A DNA stretch of 64,000 bases, taken from UBA4615 sp044368415. GTDB taxonomy: Bacteria > Pseudomonadota > Gammaproteobacteria > Burkholderiales > Burkholderiaceae_E. The stretch spans positions 23,695 to 87,694 of the forward strand of contig JBIPLJ010000011.1 in NCBI GenBank assembly GCA_044368415.1, in the 5' to 3' direction. Shown here in pieces: positions 41,958 through 51,138 of the stretch. The notes beneath the pieces were generated by a model, which saw only the letters and a list, made by a program, of their open reading frames with translations, ran no database searches and had not been told where the DNA came from. A program made the translations under genes and the position numbers. How positions within the stretch are numbered: the stretch's first letter is position 1; the number at the start of each line of letters is the position of its first letter.

Positions 41958-43167
41958 GCCCGACCTTCCAACCGGCGGAGCGCACCGCCCAGAGCGTGGC
42001 GCCGAGCGCAGCGAGCACGAACGGCACCGACATCGCATTGATGGTGTACCAGCCCTGCACATGCAGCAGCGCGCCCGACGACAGCGAGGAGGTGACCATC
42101 GTCGCGAACACGCAGGCGTCGTTGAAGCCCTGCACCCGGTTCTTCTCGCTCGGGCGGTAGCAGGTGGTGAGCAGCGCGGTCGCACCGATGTACATGAAGT
42201 TCCAGCCGACGCCGAGCGCGGCCAGCGCAACGGTGAACTCGGTCAGCCCGACGCCTGACAGCGCGACGGCGGCGCTGACGAGCATCAGCACGCAGCCGGC
42301 GAGGATCACCGGCACGATGCCGACGCGCCCGATGATCGAGCCGGTCACCAAGCCCGGTGCGAACATGCCGATCACGTGCCACTCGAGCACCCGGGCCGCC
42401 GCGGCGTACGGATGGCTGCAGACCTGCATCGCGAGCGGCGTGGCCACCATCACCAGGTTCATCACGCCGTAGGCGAGCGCGGACACCAGCACCGACACCC
42501 AGGCGGTCGGCTGCGCGAGGATCGCCGCGAGCGGGCGCGCCGGGCTCTGCGCGGCCGCGGCCGCCGCGGCGCCCGGCTTGGGCTCGGGCAGGCGCAGCAG
42601 TTGTGCGAGAACCAGCGACGCGAGCGCGAACACCGTCAGCGCGAGGTAGGAGCCGGCGAACATCGTCGGCAGCGCCTCGCGGGTGAGCTTCGAGAGCTCG
42701 GGCCCGACGACGCCCCCGACGATCCCGGCCGCCAGCACCAGCGAGATCGCGCGCGCCCGGAACGACGGCTTCCAGGCATCGGCCGCATCGGCGGCGGCGA
42801 AGCGCAAGCTCGCACCAAATGCGTTGTAGACACCGAGCACGAAGGTCGCGCCCACCAGCATCGGCAGGCTGCGCTCGAGCACCGCCCAGCCCGCCAGCAG
42901 GCTGCCGGCGAGCGCGAACAGCGCGCCGACCGTGTAGCCGAGCCGCCGGCCGCGCAGGCGCATGACGCGGGCGGCGCCCATGCTCGAGAGCGCCGCGCCG
43001 AGCACATAGCCGGTGACCGGCAGGGTTGCGAAGGTCGGGTCGGCGGCCAGGGCCGCGCCGGCCAGCCCGTTGATCGCGATCAGTGTGACGTTGTTCGTCA
43101 GCAGGAGCGCCTGCAGCAGCGCGATCAGGCCGAGCTGAAATCGCAAGGATTCGATCTTCAACGGCAT
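41944..43167 (-). CDS. Major facilitator superfamily transporter
   Basis: The 407-residue protein has about 12 hydrophobic segments in two halves. The MFS loop AARVMRLRGRRLGYTVGALF lies near residues 64-83, between helices 2 and 3. A low-complexity Ala-rich stretch lies in the central loop (near 204-214). The substrate is unknown; the pattern resembles drug or metabolite efflux carriers. It is upstream of azlCD in the same operon, so it may export related compounds. ATG 43,167 follows a GAGGGGAG ribosome site. Confidence 0.85.
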   Translation of the reverse strand: MPLKIESLRFQLGLIALLQALLLTNNVTLIAINGLAGAALAADPTFATLPVTGYVLGAALSSMGAARVMRLRGRRLGYTVGALFALAGSLLAGWAVLERSLPMLVGATFVLGVYNAFGASLRFAAADAADAWKPSFRARAISLVLAAGIVGGVVGPELSKLTREALPTMFAGSYLALTVFALASLVLAQLLRLPEPKPGAAAAAAAQSPARPLAAILAQPTAWVSVLVSALAYGVMNLVMVATPLAMQVCSHPYAAAARVLEWHVIGMFAPGLVTGSIIGRVGIVPVILAGCVLMLVSAAVALSGVGLTEFTVALAALGVGWNFMYIGATALLTTCYRPSEKNRVQGFNDACVFATMVTSSLSSGALLHVQGWYTINAMSVPFVLAALGATLWAVRSAGWKVGRVAA

Positions 43168-43280
43168 GCTCCCCTCAGTCCGGCATTCTATCCGGACCAC
43201 CTTCGGGCGCCCGCCCGGGGCAGGCCTTTCCGATAGAATCTCCGGTCTGCGCATAGAGGACACGGACGGGGGAGAGCATC

Positions 43281-44201
43281 ATGTCGATGGCCGATCGCGA
43301 CGGGCACATCTGGTTCGACGGCAAGCTGGTTGACTGGCGCGACGCCAAGATCCACGTGCTGACACATTCGCTTCATTACGGTATGGGCATCTTCGAGGGC
43401 GTGCGCGCCTACAAGACCGTTTCCGGCACCGCGATCTTCCGGCTCGCCGAGCACACCCGCCGGCTGTTCAACTCGGCGCACATCTTCCAGATGAAGCTGC
43501 CGTACACGCCCGAGCAGATGATGGACGCGCAGAAGGAGGTCGTGCGGGCCAATGCGCTCGAGTCCTGCTACCTGCGCCCGATCGCCTGGATCGGCTCCGA
43601 GAAGCTCGGCGTCTCGCCGCGCGGCAACACCATCCACGTCGCCGTCGCGGCCTGGCCCTGGGGCGCCTACCTCGGCGAAGACGGCCTCGCCAAGGGCATC
43701 CGCGTCAAGACCTCGTCGTACACCCGGCACCATGTCAATGCGTCGTTGGTGCGCGCCAAGGCGAGCGGCTACTACATCAACTCGATCCTGGCCAACCAGG
43801 AAGTGACCGCGCACGGCTACGACGAGGCGCTGCTGCTCGACACCGAGGGCTATGTGTCCGAAGGCGCGGGCGAGAACGTCTTCATGGTCCGCGACGGCGC
43901 CGTCTACACGCCGGACGTGGCCTCGTGCCTCGACGGCATCACCCGCAACTCGGTGATCACGATGGCGCGCGACATGGGGCTGACCGTCATCGAGAAACGC
44001 ATCACGCGCGACGAGCTGTACTGCGCCGACGAGGCCTTCTTCACCGGCACCGCCGCCGAGATCACGCCGATCCGCGAGCTCGACGACCGGCAGATCGGCG
44101 CGGGCAGCCGCGGCCCGATCACCGCCCGGCTGCAGTCGCTGTTCTTCGACGTGGTCGGCGGCAAGGCGGACCGGTACGCCAGCTGGTTGACCCAGGTCTG
44201 A
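43281..44201 (+). CDS. ilvE: Branched-chain amino acid aminotransferase
   Basis: The 306-residue class IV aminotransferase has HVLTHSLHYGMGIFEGVRAY near 25-44, the PLP Lys in SLVRAKASGYYINSIL near 159, and YVSEGAGENVFMVRDG near 193-208. It makes Leu, Ile and Val from their keto acids. ATG 43,281 has a GGGGGAG ribosome site. It is divergent from an MFS-azlCD operon that may export branched-chain amino acids, so supply and efflux genes share a promoter region. Confidence 0.95.
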   Translation: MSMADRDGHIWFDGKLVDWRDAKIHVLTHSLHYGMGIFEGVRAYKTVSGTAIFRLAEHTRRLFNSAHIFQMKLPYTPEQMMDAQKEVVRANALESCYLRPIAWIGSEKLGVSPRGNTIHVAVAAWPWGAYLGEDGLAKGIRVKTSSYTRHHVNASLVRAKASGYYINSILANQEVTAHGYDEALLLDTEGYVSEGAGENVFMVRDGAVYTPDVASCLDGITRNSVITMARDMGLTVIEKRITRDELYCADEAFFTGTAAEITPIRELDDRQIGAGSRGPITARLQSLFFDVVGGKADRYASWLTQV

Positions 44202-44217
44202 GCGCGGAGCCCCGGCC

Positions 44218-44436
44218 ATGTCAGACACCAGCACGCCTTCGGGCAGCGGCCGCGCGGCCGCGGTGGTCGAGCTCGGAGCCGGCGACCTGCCGGCCTTCTG
44301 CCCGAGCCGCAAGATGACGGTCTGGAACCAGCACCCGCGGGTCTTTCTCGACGTCGTGCATACCGGCCGGGCGCTCTGCCCCTACTGCGGCACCGAATAC
44401 CGGCTCGCGCCCGGGACAGTGGTCAAGGGACATTGA
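44218..44436 (+). CDS. Small zinc-finger (CHCC) domain protein
   Basis: The 72-residue protein has a FCPSRKMTVWNQHPRVFLD segment (Cys28, His38) and a CPYCGTEY knuckle (Cys54, Cys57): the zf-CHCC pattern also found in the NDUFS6 subunit of complex I. It begins 16 nt after ilvE and is probably on the same transcript. Function in bacteria is not established. The 123 bp after it (44,437-44,559) contain two imperfect copies of a TCACAC-centred motif and no gene. Confidence 0.85.
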   Translation: MSDTSTPSGSGRAAAVVELGAGDLPAFCPSRKMTVWNQHPRVFLDVVHTGRALCPYCGTEYRLAPGTVVKGH

Positions 44437-44559
44437 TCGTCAGGGACAGGATTCGGTCACACGTCCCCTCGGGCAGGAGCATGAATCCGTCACACCGGGG
44501 CGGACGGGGCAAGGCGAGAATCGAACGGGGGCAGCCGCCCCCCTGACGACCTTTGGCCG

Positions 44560-45618
44560 ATGCGAACCCTGATCGTTGCTCCCGACACACTCGCCGAATC
44601 GGTGATGACCCAACCACTGACCGCGCTGCTGCGCGGCCTGGACCCAGGCGGCCGGATCGATGTGCTGGCCGACCCAGCCGTCGCGCCGGTCTTCGAGGCG
44701 ATGGCCGACATCGACGAGGTGTTCACCTCGGGTCATGCGTTCGGCCCGGTCCAGCCATGGGGAAAGTTCAAGCTGGCCCGTCGGCTCGACCGGCACCGCC
44801 ATGACCGGGTGTTCGTGCTGCCCGGCTCGAAGCGCGCCGCCCTCGTGCCCTGGCTGGCCGGCATCCCGATCCGGATCGGCCTGCATTGCGGCACCCGCTG
44901 GGGGCTGATCAACCAGCCGCACTGCACGGTCCACGCCAACGGCGAACGTCGGGGCATGGACGTCGGCCGCCCCGCGGTCGAGCGCTTCACACACCTGGCC
45001 TTCGACGCCTCGCAACCGCTGCCCGGGCACGTCCCGAATCCGGTGATGTCGCGCAACGAGGTCCGCGAGGCCGACGCCCGCGTGCGCACCGGCCTGGCTG
45101 CCGACGCGCGGCTGCTGGCGCTGTGTGTCGGCGCCGAGGCGGGCCCGAGCCGGCGCTGGCCGGCGCGGCACTGGGCCTCGCTGATCGCGATCGCCGCCCG
45201 CGAATGGCCGGGCCTGAGTCCGGTGCTGGTCGGCGACGCCGCCGACCGCGACTTCGCCACCGAGATCGCCGCGCTCTGCGGCGGCGCGGTACCGAACCTG
45301 TGCGGCCGGCAGGCGCTGGGTGACGCGGTGGCCCTGATCGCGCAGTCCGAGGCGGTGGTCGCACACGACTGCGGCCTGATGCATGTGGCGGCCGCCTATT
45401 CGCGGCCGATGGTCGCCGTGTTCGGGCCGACCGACCCTCGTTTCGCCCCGCCGCGCTCGCCGCGTGCAAAGGTCGAATGGCTGCACGAGGCCTGCAGCCC
45501 CTGCCACGATCCCGTCTGCCGGTACTCACACGGCCGATGCACGAGCAGGGTGCGCCCCGAGTCGGTCTTCGCCTCGCTGCGGGCCGCCGCACGGTTCCCG
45601 AGCCGCGACATCCGATAA
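44560..45618 (+). CDS. waaF: Lipopolysaccharide heptosyltransferase II
   Basis: The 352-residue GT9 glycosyltransferase starts TLIVAPDTLAESVMTQPLTA (WaaF-like) and has GAEAGPSRRWPARHWASL near 192-209 and VVAHDCGLMHVAAAYSRPMVAVFGP-like sequence near 268-290. This is the ADP-heptose-binding part with the conserved GxMH element. A Cys-rich end (CSPCHDPVCRYSHGRC) is common in betaproteobacterial members. It adds the second heptose to the LPS inner core at the cytoplasmic face of the inner membrane. It is followed 12 nt later by an NTF2-like gene. Confidence 0.92.
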   Translation: MRTLIVAPDTLAESVMTQPLTALLRGLDPGGRIDVLADPAVAPVFEAMADIDEVFTSGHAFGPVQPWGKFKLARRLDRHRHDRVFVLPGSKRAALVPWLAGIPIRIGLHCGTRWGLINQPHCTVHANGERRGMDVGRPAVERFTHLAFDASQPLPGHVPNPVMSRNEVREADARVRTGLAADARLLALCVGAEAGPSRRWPARHWASLIAIAAREWPGLSPVLVGDAADRDFATEIAALCGGAVPNLCGRQALGDAVALIAQSEAVVAHDCGLMHVAAAYSRPMVAVFGPTDPRFAPPRSPRAKVEWLHEACSPCHDPVCRYSHGRCTSRVRPESVFASLRAAARFPSRDIR

Positions 45619-45630
45619 GATGAAGGCCGC

Positions 45631-46170
45631 ATGCAACGCATTCACGCCACTGCCGAGGCTGCCGAGCGCGCGTTCTACGCCGCCATGGCCGACGGTGACC
45701 TCGATCGGATGATGGCCCTCTGGGCCGACGACGATGCCGCGGTCTGCAACCATCCCGGCGGCCCCCGCCTCATCGGCCGCGAGGCCATCACCGGATCCTT
45801 TCGCGAGATCTTCTCGACAGGCGGCATCCGCATCGCCGTCGCGGCCGTGCACGCCTGGCGCAGCGCCGACGTCGCGGTACACAGCCTGATCGAGCGCATC
45901 ACGGTCGAGGGGCGGGACGGCGCCGAGACGGTCGAGGTCGTCACCACCAACGTCTTCGTGCGCTCCGGCGGCGGCTGGCTGATCCTCGTGCATCACGCCG
46001 GCGTCTCCGAGTCCGGCGAGGTCGAGGACGCCGACGACGACGAGGACGACGACGAGGACGAGACCCCCGGCTGGATCGGCGCACGCCTCGGCATCGAGCG
46101 GCCCGATGCCGACGAGGACGATACCGCCGACGCCGATCCCCGGCATCCGCCGCCCGGCCGACTCCACTGA
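45631..46170 (+). CDS. NTF2/SnoaL-like protein with acidic tail
   Basis: The 179-residue protein has an NTF2-like cone fold of the SnoaL/YybH type over residues 1-125: ERAFYAAMADGDLDRMMALW near 12-31, CNHPGGPRLIGREAITGSF near 39-57, VRSGGGWLILVHHAGVS near 110-126. It ends in a strongly acidic tail (about 12 Asp/Glu within residues 130-145). Members act as small enzymes or ligand-binding proteins; no catalytic residues can be assigned. It sits between waaF and a yheT-like gene in one direction. Confidence 0.75.
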   Translation: MQRIHATAEAAERAFYAAMADGDLDRMMALWADDDAAVCNHPGGPRLIGREAITGSFREIFSTGGIRIAVAAVHAWRSADVAVHSLIERITVEGRDGAETVEVVTTNVFVRSGGGWLILVHHAGVSESGEVEDADDDEDDDEDETPGWIGARLGIERPDADEDDTADADPRHPPPGRLH

Positions 46171-46183
46171 CGCGCGGCGCGTG

Positions 46184-47302
46184 ATGGCCGGATCCGCAGG
46201 CATCGGGTCGGGCGCGCCACGCGACAGCGCCTTGGCGGGCGATGCGCCCGCGTCAACGCCCTCCCCCGCGTCCGGCGGCGTGCCGGCCGGCGACTACCGG
46301 GCGCCGTCGTGGCTGCCCGGCCGGCATGCGCAGACGCTCTGGCCGGCACTGCTCGCGCCGCGTCCGAGGCTCTGCTGGCGGCGCGAGCGCTGGGATGCGC
46401 CCGACGGCGACTTCGTCGACCTCGACTGGGCCGTGTCGTCGCCCGGCGTCGTGCGCCGACGTGACCGCCCCCTGCTCGCGCTGTTCCACGGCTTGGAGGG
46501 CAACTCGGACAGCCCCTATGCGCGCGTGCTGATGGCCGAGGCGCTGGATCGCGGCCTGGATGGCGTGGTGATCCACTTCCGTGGCTGCAGCGGTACGCCG
46601 AACCGGCTGCCGCGCGCCTATCACTCCGGGGACTCCGACGAGGCCGACTGGGTGCTGCGCCGGCTCGCCGCGCGTCCGGGCGAGGACGGCGCGCCCCCCG
46701 GGCCGCTGCTCGCGGCGGGCGTCTCGCTCGGCGGCAACGTGCTGCTCAAGTGGCTGGGCGAGCGCGGCGCGGCGGGCGGCATCGTCGCCGCGGCGGTGGC
46801 GGTGTCGCCGCCGCAGGACCTGCACGCCGGCGCGATCGCACTGTCGCGCGGCTTCAATCGGCTCTATACCGAGCACTTCCTGCGCACGCTGCGCAGCAAG
46901 AGCCTGGCGATGCTCGAGCGCTACCCAGGCCTGTTCGATCGCCGTCGCGTCGCGGCCAGCCGCGACTTCTTCGACTTCGACGAGCATGTGACCGCGCCGC
47001 TGCACGGCTTCGCGGGCGCGATCGACTACTGGACCCGCTCGTCCTGCCGGCAGTACCTCGGCGGGATCGCGGTCCCCACGCTGGTGATCAACGCCCTCAA
47101 CGATCCGTTCCTGCCGCCCACCGCCCTCGCCTCCCCGGCCGAGGTCTCGGTCGCGGTGCGGCTCGAGTACCCCGTGCAGGGCGGTCACGTCGGCTTCCTG
47201 ACCGGGCGTCCGCCCGGGCGCCTCGACTGGCTGCCGCGGCGGGCCTTCGACCATTTCACCGACGTGCTCGGCGCCACCGCCATGTGCGCGCCAGTGCGCT
47301 GA
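46184..47302 (+). CDS. YheT-like alpha/beta hydrolase
   Basis: The 372-residue protein belongs to the YheT/ABHD hydrolase family: WLPGRHAQTLWPALL near 44-58, LALFHGLEGNSDSPYARVLM near 97-116, the FRGCSGTPNRLPRAYHSGDS segment near 131-150, and the nucleophile elbow GVSLGGN near 181 (Ser183). It is probably a serine esterase with a lipid or ester substrate. ATG 46,184 is chosen because it follows the preceding stop by 13 nt; homology begins about 40 residues in. Confidence 0.88.
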   Translation: MAGSAGIGSGAPRDSALAGDAPASTPSPASGGVPAGDYRAPSWLPGRHAQTLWPALLAPRPRLCWRRERWDAPDGDFVDLDWAVSSPGVVRRRDRPLLALFHGLEGNSDSPYARVLMAEALDRGLDGVVIHFRGCSGTPNRLPRAYHSGDSDEADWVLRRLAARPGEDGAPPGPLLAAGVSLGGNVLLKWLGERGAAGGIVAAAVAVSPPQDLHAGAIALSRGFNRLYTEHFLRTLRSKSLAMLERYPGLFDRRRVAASRDFFDFDEHVTAPLHGFAGAIDYWTRSSCRQYLGGIAVPTLVINALNDPFLPPTALASPAEVSVAVRLEYPVQGGHVGFLTGRPPGRLDWLPRRAFDHFTDVLGATAMCAPVR

Positions 47303-47312
47303 GGAGCGGCCC

Positions 47313-47882
47313 GTGCCGATCGACGATCAGGTCCTGCGGGCGATGGCCCGCTGGCCGAACGTGCCGGCGGTGCACGGCTGGCTCAGGCTCGGGCGGCGCG
47401 GCCGCTGGCTGCTGGTGGACCGCGGCGCACCGGGCTTCGACGAGGCGCTGCACGGCGCCGGCAGCGAGATCACCAGCCCGCCGATCGTCGACTTCATCGG
47501 CCGCAACTACCAGGCCGATGCCGAGGGCTGCTGGCACTGGCAGAACGGCCCGCAGCGGGTGTTCGTCGACATCGAGCTCGCGCCGCTCTACTTCCGCGTG
47601 ATGGGCGAGGCGCCGGCGCAGTCGCTGATCACGCATACCGGCTATCCGGTGGCGCGGATCTCGCTCGCCACGGCTGACGCCGACGGCAACCTGTGGCTCG
47701 GGACCGAGCTCGGACCCGGATGCATCGACGACCGCGACCTCGGGGCGCTTGATCTGTCGCTGCACGAGGCCCCCGAAGCAGATGGCCGCGTGGGCAGGCT
47801 TCGATTGATGGGCGAGCACGCGGTACACATGCTCGATGCACCGCCCGCGCGGTCTTTCGGATTCGAGCCGACGCCGCGCTGA
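47313..47882 (+). CDS. DUF2946-like protein
   Basis: The 189-residue protein resembles betaproteobacterial proteins annotated DUF2946: RAMARWPNVPAVHGWLRL near 9-26, IGRNYQADAEGCWHWQNGPQ near 62-81, then VFVDIELAPLYFRV. Function is unknown. No signal peptide or membrane segment is seen, so it is likely cytoplasmic. GTG 47,313 is preceded by GAGGAG and follows the yheT-like gene by 10 nt, so the two are co-transcribed. It converges on bepA. Confidence 0.7.
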   Translation: MPIDDQVLRAMARWPNVPAVHGWLRLGRRGRWLLVDRGAPGFDEALHGAGSEITSPPIVDFIGRNYQADAEGCWHWQNGPQRVFVDIELAPLYFRVMGEAPAQSLITHTGYPVARISLATADADGNLWLGTELGPGCIDDRDLGALDLSLHEAPEADGRVGRLRLMGEHAVHMLDAPPARSFGFEPTPR

Positions 47883-47892
47883 GCGCGGTCGG

Positions 47893-49389
47893 TCAGCGCT
47901 GCTGGCGCGTCTCCTCGAGCTCGCGCAGCGCGTCGGGCTCGATCTCGCGGATCCGGGCGTCGATGGTCGAGGCCACGTAGAAGTCCGAATCGCCCGCCTT
48001 CTGGCCACGCCGCAGCTGGTCGAGCGCGGACATCGGCGAGCCGAGGAGCATGTACTGCTCGGCGACCGCACGGTGGGCCTCGGCCCGCTGGTCGAGCGCG
48101 AAGTAGGCCTGCGAGCTCAGCTGCCACAGGCGCGCGTCGCCGCGCCACACCAGCAGGTGCTCGCGCAGCACGCGCAGGGCCTCGGCGGGCTGCCCGGCAG
48201 CGAGCAGCGCCTCGCCCTGCAGCCGCGCGAGGCCGCGGGCGTCCGGGAAACGCGCGAGGCCGCGGGCCGCGCGCTCGGCGGCACCGCGCGCATCGCCTGC
48301 GGTGAGGCGCGCGCCCACGCCGAGCGTCTCGAAGTACGGATGCATGCCGCCCGCGAGCGTCTGCGCCTGCGCGAGCGCTGCATCGACGCGCGGCCAGTCG
48401 CGCTGCGCGGCGGCCACGCTCGCCAGGCCGTACCAGGGCGCCGGACCGGCCTTCGGGTTCTGCCGGACCGACTGCTCGAGGAGCGCGCGGGCGGTGCGCC
48501 GGCCCTCGCTGCTGTCGTCGGCCAGCGCGCGCAGCCGGGCGCGCATCAGCTGGAACTCGATCGAGTCGGCCCGCTGCCGGTAGCGACTCTCGCGCAGCCG
48601 CAGCTGCATGTCGCCGATGCGCTCGCCGGTGACCGGATGGGTGCGCAGGTAGGCCGGTGCGTTGGTCTCGTAGAAGCGGCTCGCCTGCTGCAGCCGGCCG
48701 AAGAAGCTCACCATCGACTGCATGTCGAAGCCGGCCTGCCGCAGGATCTCGAAGCCCACGCGATCGGCCTCGCGCTCGGCCTCGCGCGAGAACGACAGCA
48801 TGCTGCCGCGGGCCATCTCCGACCCGAGCATGAGGCTGCCCATGGCGGCCTGCGGGCTGGAGCGCGCCGCGAGCAGGGCCAGCACCATGCCGGCCATGGT
48901 CGCCAGCGACACCTGCTTCTGCTGCGCGAGCATCCGCGCGATGTGCCGCTGCGTGACGTGTCCGATCTCGTGGGCGAGCACCGCCGCGACCTCGGACTCC
49001 GAGTCGGCGGCCATCAGCAGCCCGGTGTGCACGCCGATGAAGCCGCCGGGCAGCGCAAACGCATTGATCGCCGGCTCGGCCAGCGCGAAGAACTCGAAGC
49101 TGGTCGAGCCGGCCGCCGGCGTCGCGGTCAGGGGCGCGGCCAAGCGGTTCAGGTAGTCGACCAAGTCGGCGTCGTCCAGCCACATCGGGTCGCGGCGGAT
49201 CTGGCGCATGATCGACTCGCCCAGCCGCCGCTCGGCCTGCGGCGACAGGTCGTCGGCCGAGGGATCGCCCAGCCGGGGCAGGTTGTCGAACTGTGCCGAG
49301 ACCGGCACGGGGCCGAGCGCCAGCGTCGCGGCGAGCACGGCCGCGACGCCGCGCACGAGCAGGGCGGCCGGGCGAAGGGGATGAGGCAT
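47893..49389 (-). CDS. bepA: Periplasmic M48 metalloprotease/chaperone, BepA family
   Basis: The 498-residue protein has a signal peptide (LLVRGVAAVLAATLALGPVP to SA, near residue 31). The M48 peptidase domain has VLAHEIGHVTQRH near 139 (HExxH) and the third ligand in REAEREADRVG near 204. A C-terminal TPR region follows (about 300-490). BepA helps assemble or degrades outer-membrane proteins such as LptD with BamA in the periplasm. ATG 49,389 is the signal-peptide start. It is divergent from moaC by 20 bp. Confidence 0.92.
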   Translation of the reverse strand: MPHPLRPAALLVRGVAAVLAATLALGPVPVSAQFDNLPRLGDPSADDLSPQAERRLGESIMRQIRRDPMWLDDADLVDYLNRLAAPLTATPAAGSTSFEFFALAEPAINAFALPGGFIGVHTGLLMAADSESEVAAVLAHEIGHVTQRHIARMLAQQKQVSLATMAGMVLALLAARSSPQAAMGSLMLGSEMARGSMLSFSREAEREADRVGFEILRQAGFDMQSMVSFFGRLQQASRFYETNAPAYLRTHPVTGERIGDMQLRLRESRYRQRADSIEFQLMRARLRALADDSSEGRRTARALLEQSVRQNPKAGPAPWYGLASVAAAQRDWPRVDAALAQAQTLAGGMHPYFETLGVGARLTAGDARGAAERAARGLARFPDARGLARLQGEALLAAGQPAEALRVLREHLLVWRGDARLWQLSSQAYFALDQRAEAHRAVAEQYMLLGSPMSALDQLRRGQKAGDSDFYVASTIDARIREIEPDALRELEETRQQR

Positions 49390-49409
49390 GTTGCTATGAT
49401 AGGCGCGCC

Positions 49410-49931
49410 ATGATCGAGCCCTCCAACCGCCCCGAACCACCGGTGATGCCGGACTCGCCGCTCACCCATTTCGACGCGTCCGGACAAGCGCATATGGTCG
49501 ATGTCGGTGCCAAGGCGGTCACGCTGCGCCGGGCGGTCGCGACCGGCCGCATCAGGATGCGAGCCGAGACCTTCGAGCTGGTCCGCAGTGGCGGCGCGAA
49601 GAAAGGCGACGTCCTCGGCATCGCCCGGATCGCCGCCATCCAGGGCGCCAAGCGCACCGCCGACCTGATCCCGCTGTGCCACCCGATCGCCCTGACCCGC
49701 GTCGCCGTTGAGCTCGAGCTCGATGCCGATGCGCTCGCGGTGGTCTGCAGCGCGACCGTCGAATGCGAGGGCAAGACCGGGGTCGAGATGGAGGCCCTGA
49801 CCGCGGTTCAGGTCGGCCTGCTCACGGTCTACGACATGTGCAAGGCCATCGACCGCGGCATGACCATCACCGACGTGCGGCTGCTGGAGAAGCACGGTGG
49901 CAAGAGCGGCAGCTTCGTCGTCCCCGCCTGA
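49410..49931 (+). CDS. moaC: Cyclic pyranopterin monophosphate synthase
   Basis: The 173-residue protein matches MoaC: LTHFDASGQAHMVDVGAKAV near 18-37, GIARIAAIQGAKRTADLIPL near 70-89, CHPIALTR near 90-97, and VEMEALTAVQVGLLTVYDMC near 130-149. It makes cyclic pyranopterin monophosphate in molybdenum cofactor synthesis. ATG 49,446 would give a 161-residue form closer to many relatives; 49,410 is kept because AGG lies upstream. The next gene begins 1 nt after its stop. Confidence 0.95.
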   Translation: MIEPSNRPEPPVMPDSPLTHFDASGQAHMVDVGAKAVTLRRAVATGRIRMRAETFELVRSGGAKKGDVLGIARIAAIQGAKRTADLIPLCHPIALTRVAVELELDADALAVVCSATVECEGKTGVEMEALTAVQVGLLTVYDMCKAIDRGMTITDVRLLEKHGGKSGSFVVPA

Positions 49932-49932
49932 G

Positions 49933-51138
49933 ATGCCGGGCGACGCCGTCCGCCGCTACGTCGACCTGCAGCCGGGCGATCCGGCACCGTGGTTCGTACA
50001 GCGCGGCTGGCAGAACCCACGCTACGCCTTCGATACCGCCGCCGGCCGCTGGTTGGTGCTGTGCTTCTTCGCGTCGGCCTCCGACCCGGTGGGCCGCGAG
50101 GCGCTGGCCACGGCACTCGATCGCCGGGACCTGTTCGACGACACGCATGCAAGCTTCTTCGGCGTGACCCTCGATCCGAGCGACGAGAATCGCGGCCGTA
50201 TCCGCGACACCCTGCCGGGGGTCCGCTTCATCCTGGACTTCGACGGCAGCGTGTCGCGGGCATACGGCGCGATCCCCGACGATGCGCGTCCGGGCGGCGG
50301 TCGCGTGCCGGTGCAGCGCTTCTGGTTCGTCATCGACCCGACGCTGCGGATCGTCGCGAAGATCCCGTTCGGCCCCGACGGCGGCGGTCACCGCGAGGCG
50401 ATCGAGATGATCGAGCGGCTGCCAGCCCCCGACCGGCACGCAGGCATCGAACTGCAGGCGCCGATCCTCATGCTGCCCGACGTGTTCGAGCCCTCGCTGT
50501 GCGAGGCCCTGGTCGCGACCTACGAGCGCATCGGCGGCACGCCCGCGGGCTTCATGCGGGAGGTCGACGGCCGCACGGTGCCGGTCCACGATCCGGGCCA
50601 CATTCGGCGTCGCGACTGCCATGTCGAGGAGCCCGAGCTGCTCGCGCGGATCCAGGCCCGGATCCGCAGGCGTGTGGTGCCCGAGATCCGCAAGGTCCAC
50701 CAGTTTGCGGTGACCCGGATGGAGCGCTACATCGTCGCCTGCTACGACGCGCAGGACGCGGAGCATTTTGAAGCGCACCGCGACAACACGACCCGCGGCA
50801 CGGCGCACCGGCGCTTCGCTGTGGCGATCAACTTGAACGCCGGGTTCGAGGGCGGCGAGATCGGCTTCCCGGAATACGGGCCGCGCACCTTCAGGCCGGC
50901 GCCCGGCGCGGCGCTGGTGTTCTCCTGCTCGCTCTTACACGCGGTGACGCCGGTGACCCGCGGCCGGCGCTTGGCGTTCCTGCCCTGTCTCTATGACGAC
51001 GCCGCCGCGCAGGTCCGGGCGGCAAACACTGCATTTCTGGCGGACGAACTCGATCCGTACCGCCAGGAAGCGACGCAACTGGACACGTTGGCGGCCCGGG
51101 AAGACGGCGCGCCGGCGCTCAGTCCCGGAACAGGTTGA
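49933..51138 (+). CDS. Peroxiredoxin-like domain fused to a 2-oxoglutarate/Fe(II) dioxygenase
   Basis: The 401-residue protein has an AhpC/TSA-like thioredoxin fold at 1-165. LVLCFFASASDPVGREAL (near 40-57) stands where peroxiredoxins have their peroxidatic PxxxTxxC, so the catalytic Cys is missing. The second half (about 180-375) is a prolyl-4-hydroxylase-type dioxygenase: HFEAHRDN near 280 gives the iron ligands His and Asp, LLHAVTPV near 335 the distal His, and RGRRLAFLPCLY near 342 the 2-oxoglutarate Arg. It probably hydroxylates a protein or small substrate, with the first domain as a binding module. It starts 1 nt after moaC. Confidence 0.85.
   Translation: MPGDAVRRYVDLQPGDPAPWFVQRGWQNPRYAFDTAAGRWLVLCFFASASDPVGREALATALDRRDLFDDTHASFFGVTLDPSDENRGRIRDTLPGVRFILDFDGSVSRAYGAIPDDARPGGGRVPVQRFWFVIDPTLRIVAKIPFGPDGGGHREAIEMIERLPAPDRHAGIELQAPILMLPDVFEPSLCEALVATYERIGGTPAGFMREVDGRTVPVHDPGHIRRRDCHVEEPELLARIQARIRRRVVPEIRKVHQFAVTRMERYIVACYDAQDAEHFEAHRDNTTRGTAHRRFAVAINLNAGFEGGEIGFPEYGPRTFRPAPGAALVFSCSLLHAVTPVTRGRRLAFLPCLYDDAAAQVRAANTAFLADELDPYRQEATQLDTLAAREDGAPALSPGTG

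Noticed and set aside
44437..44559. Imperfect repeated TCACAC motif between the zinc-finger gene and waaF
   Set aside because: Only two loose copies of about 10 bp; not distinguishable from chance.
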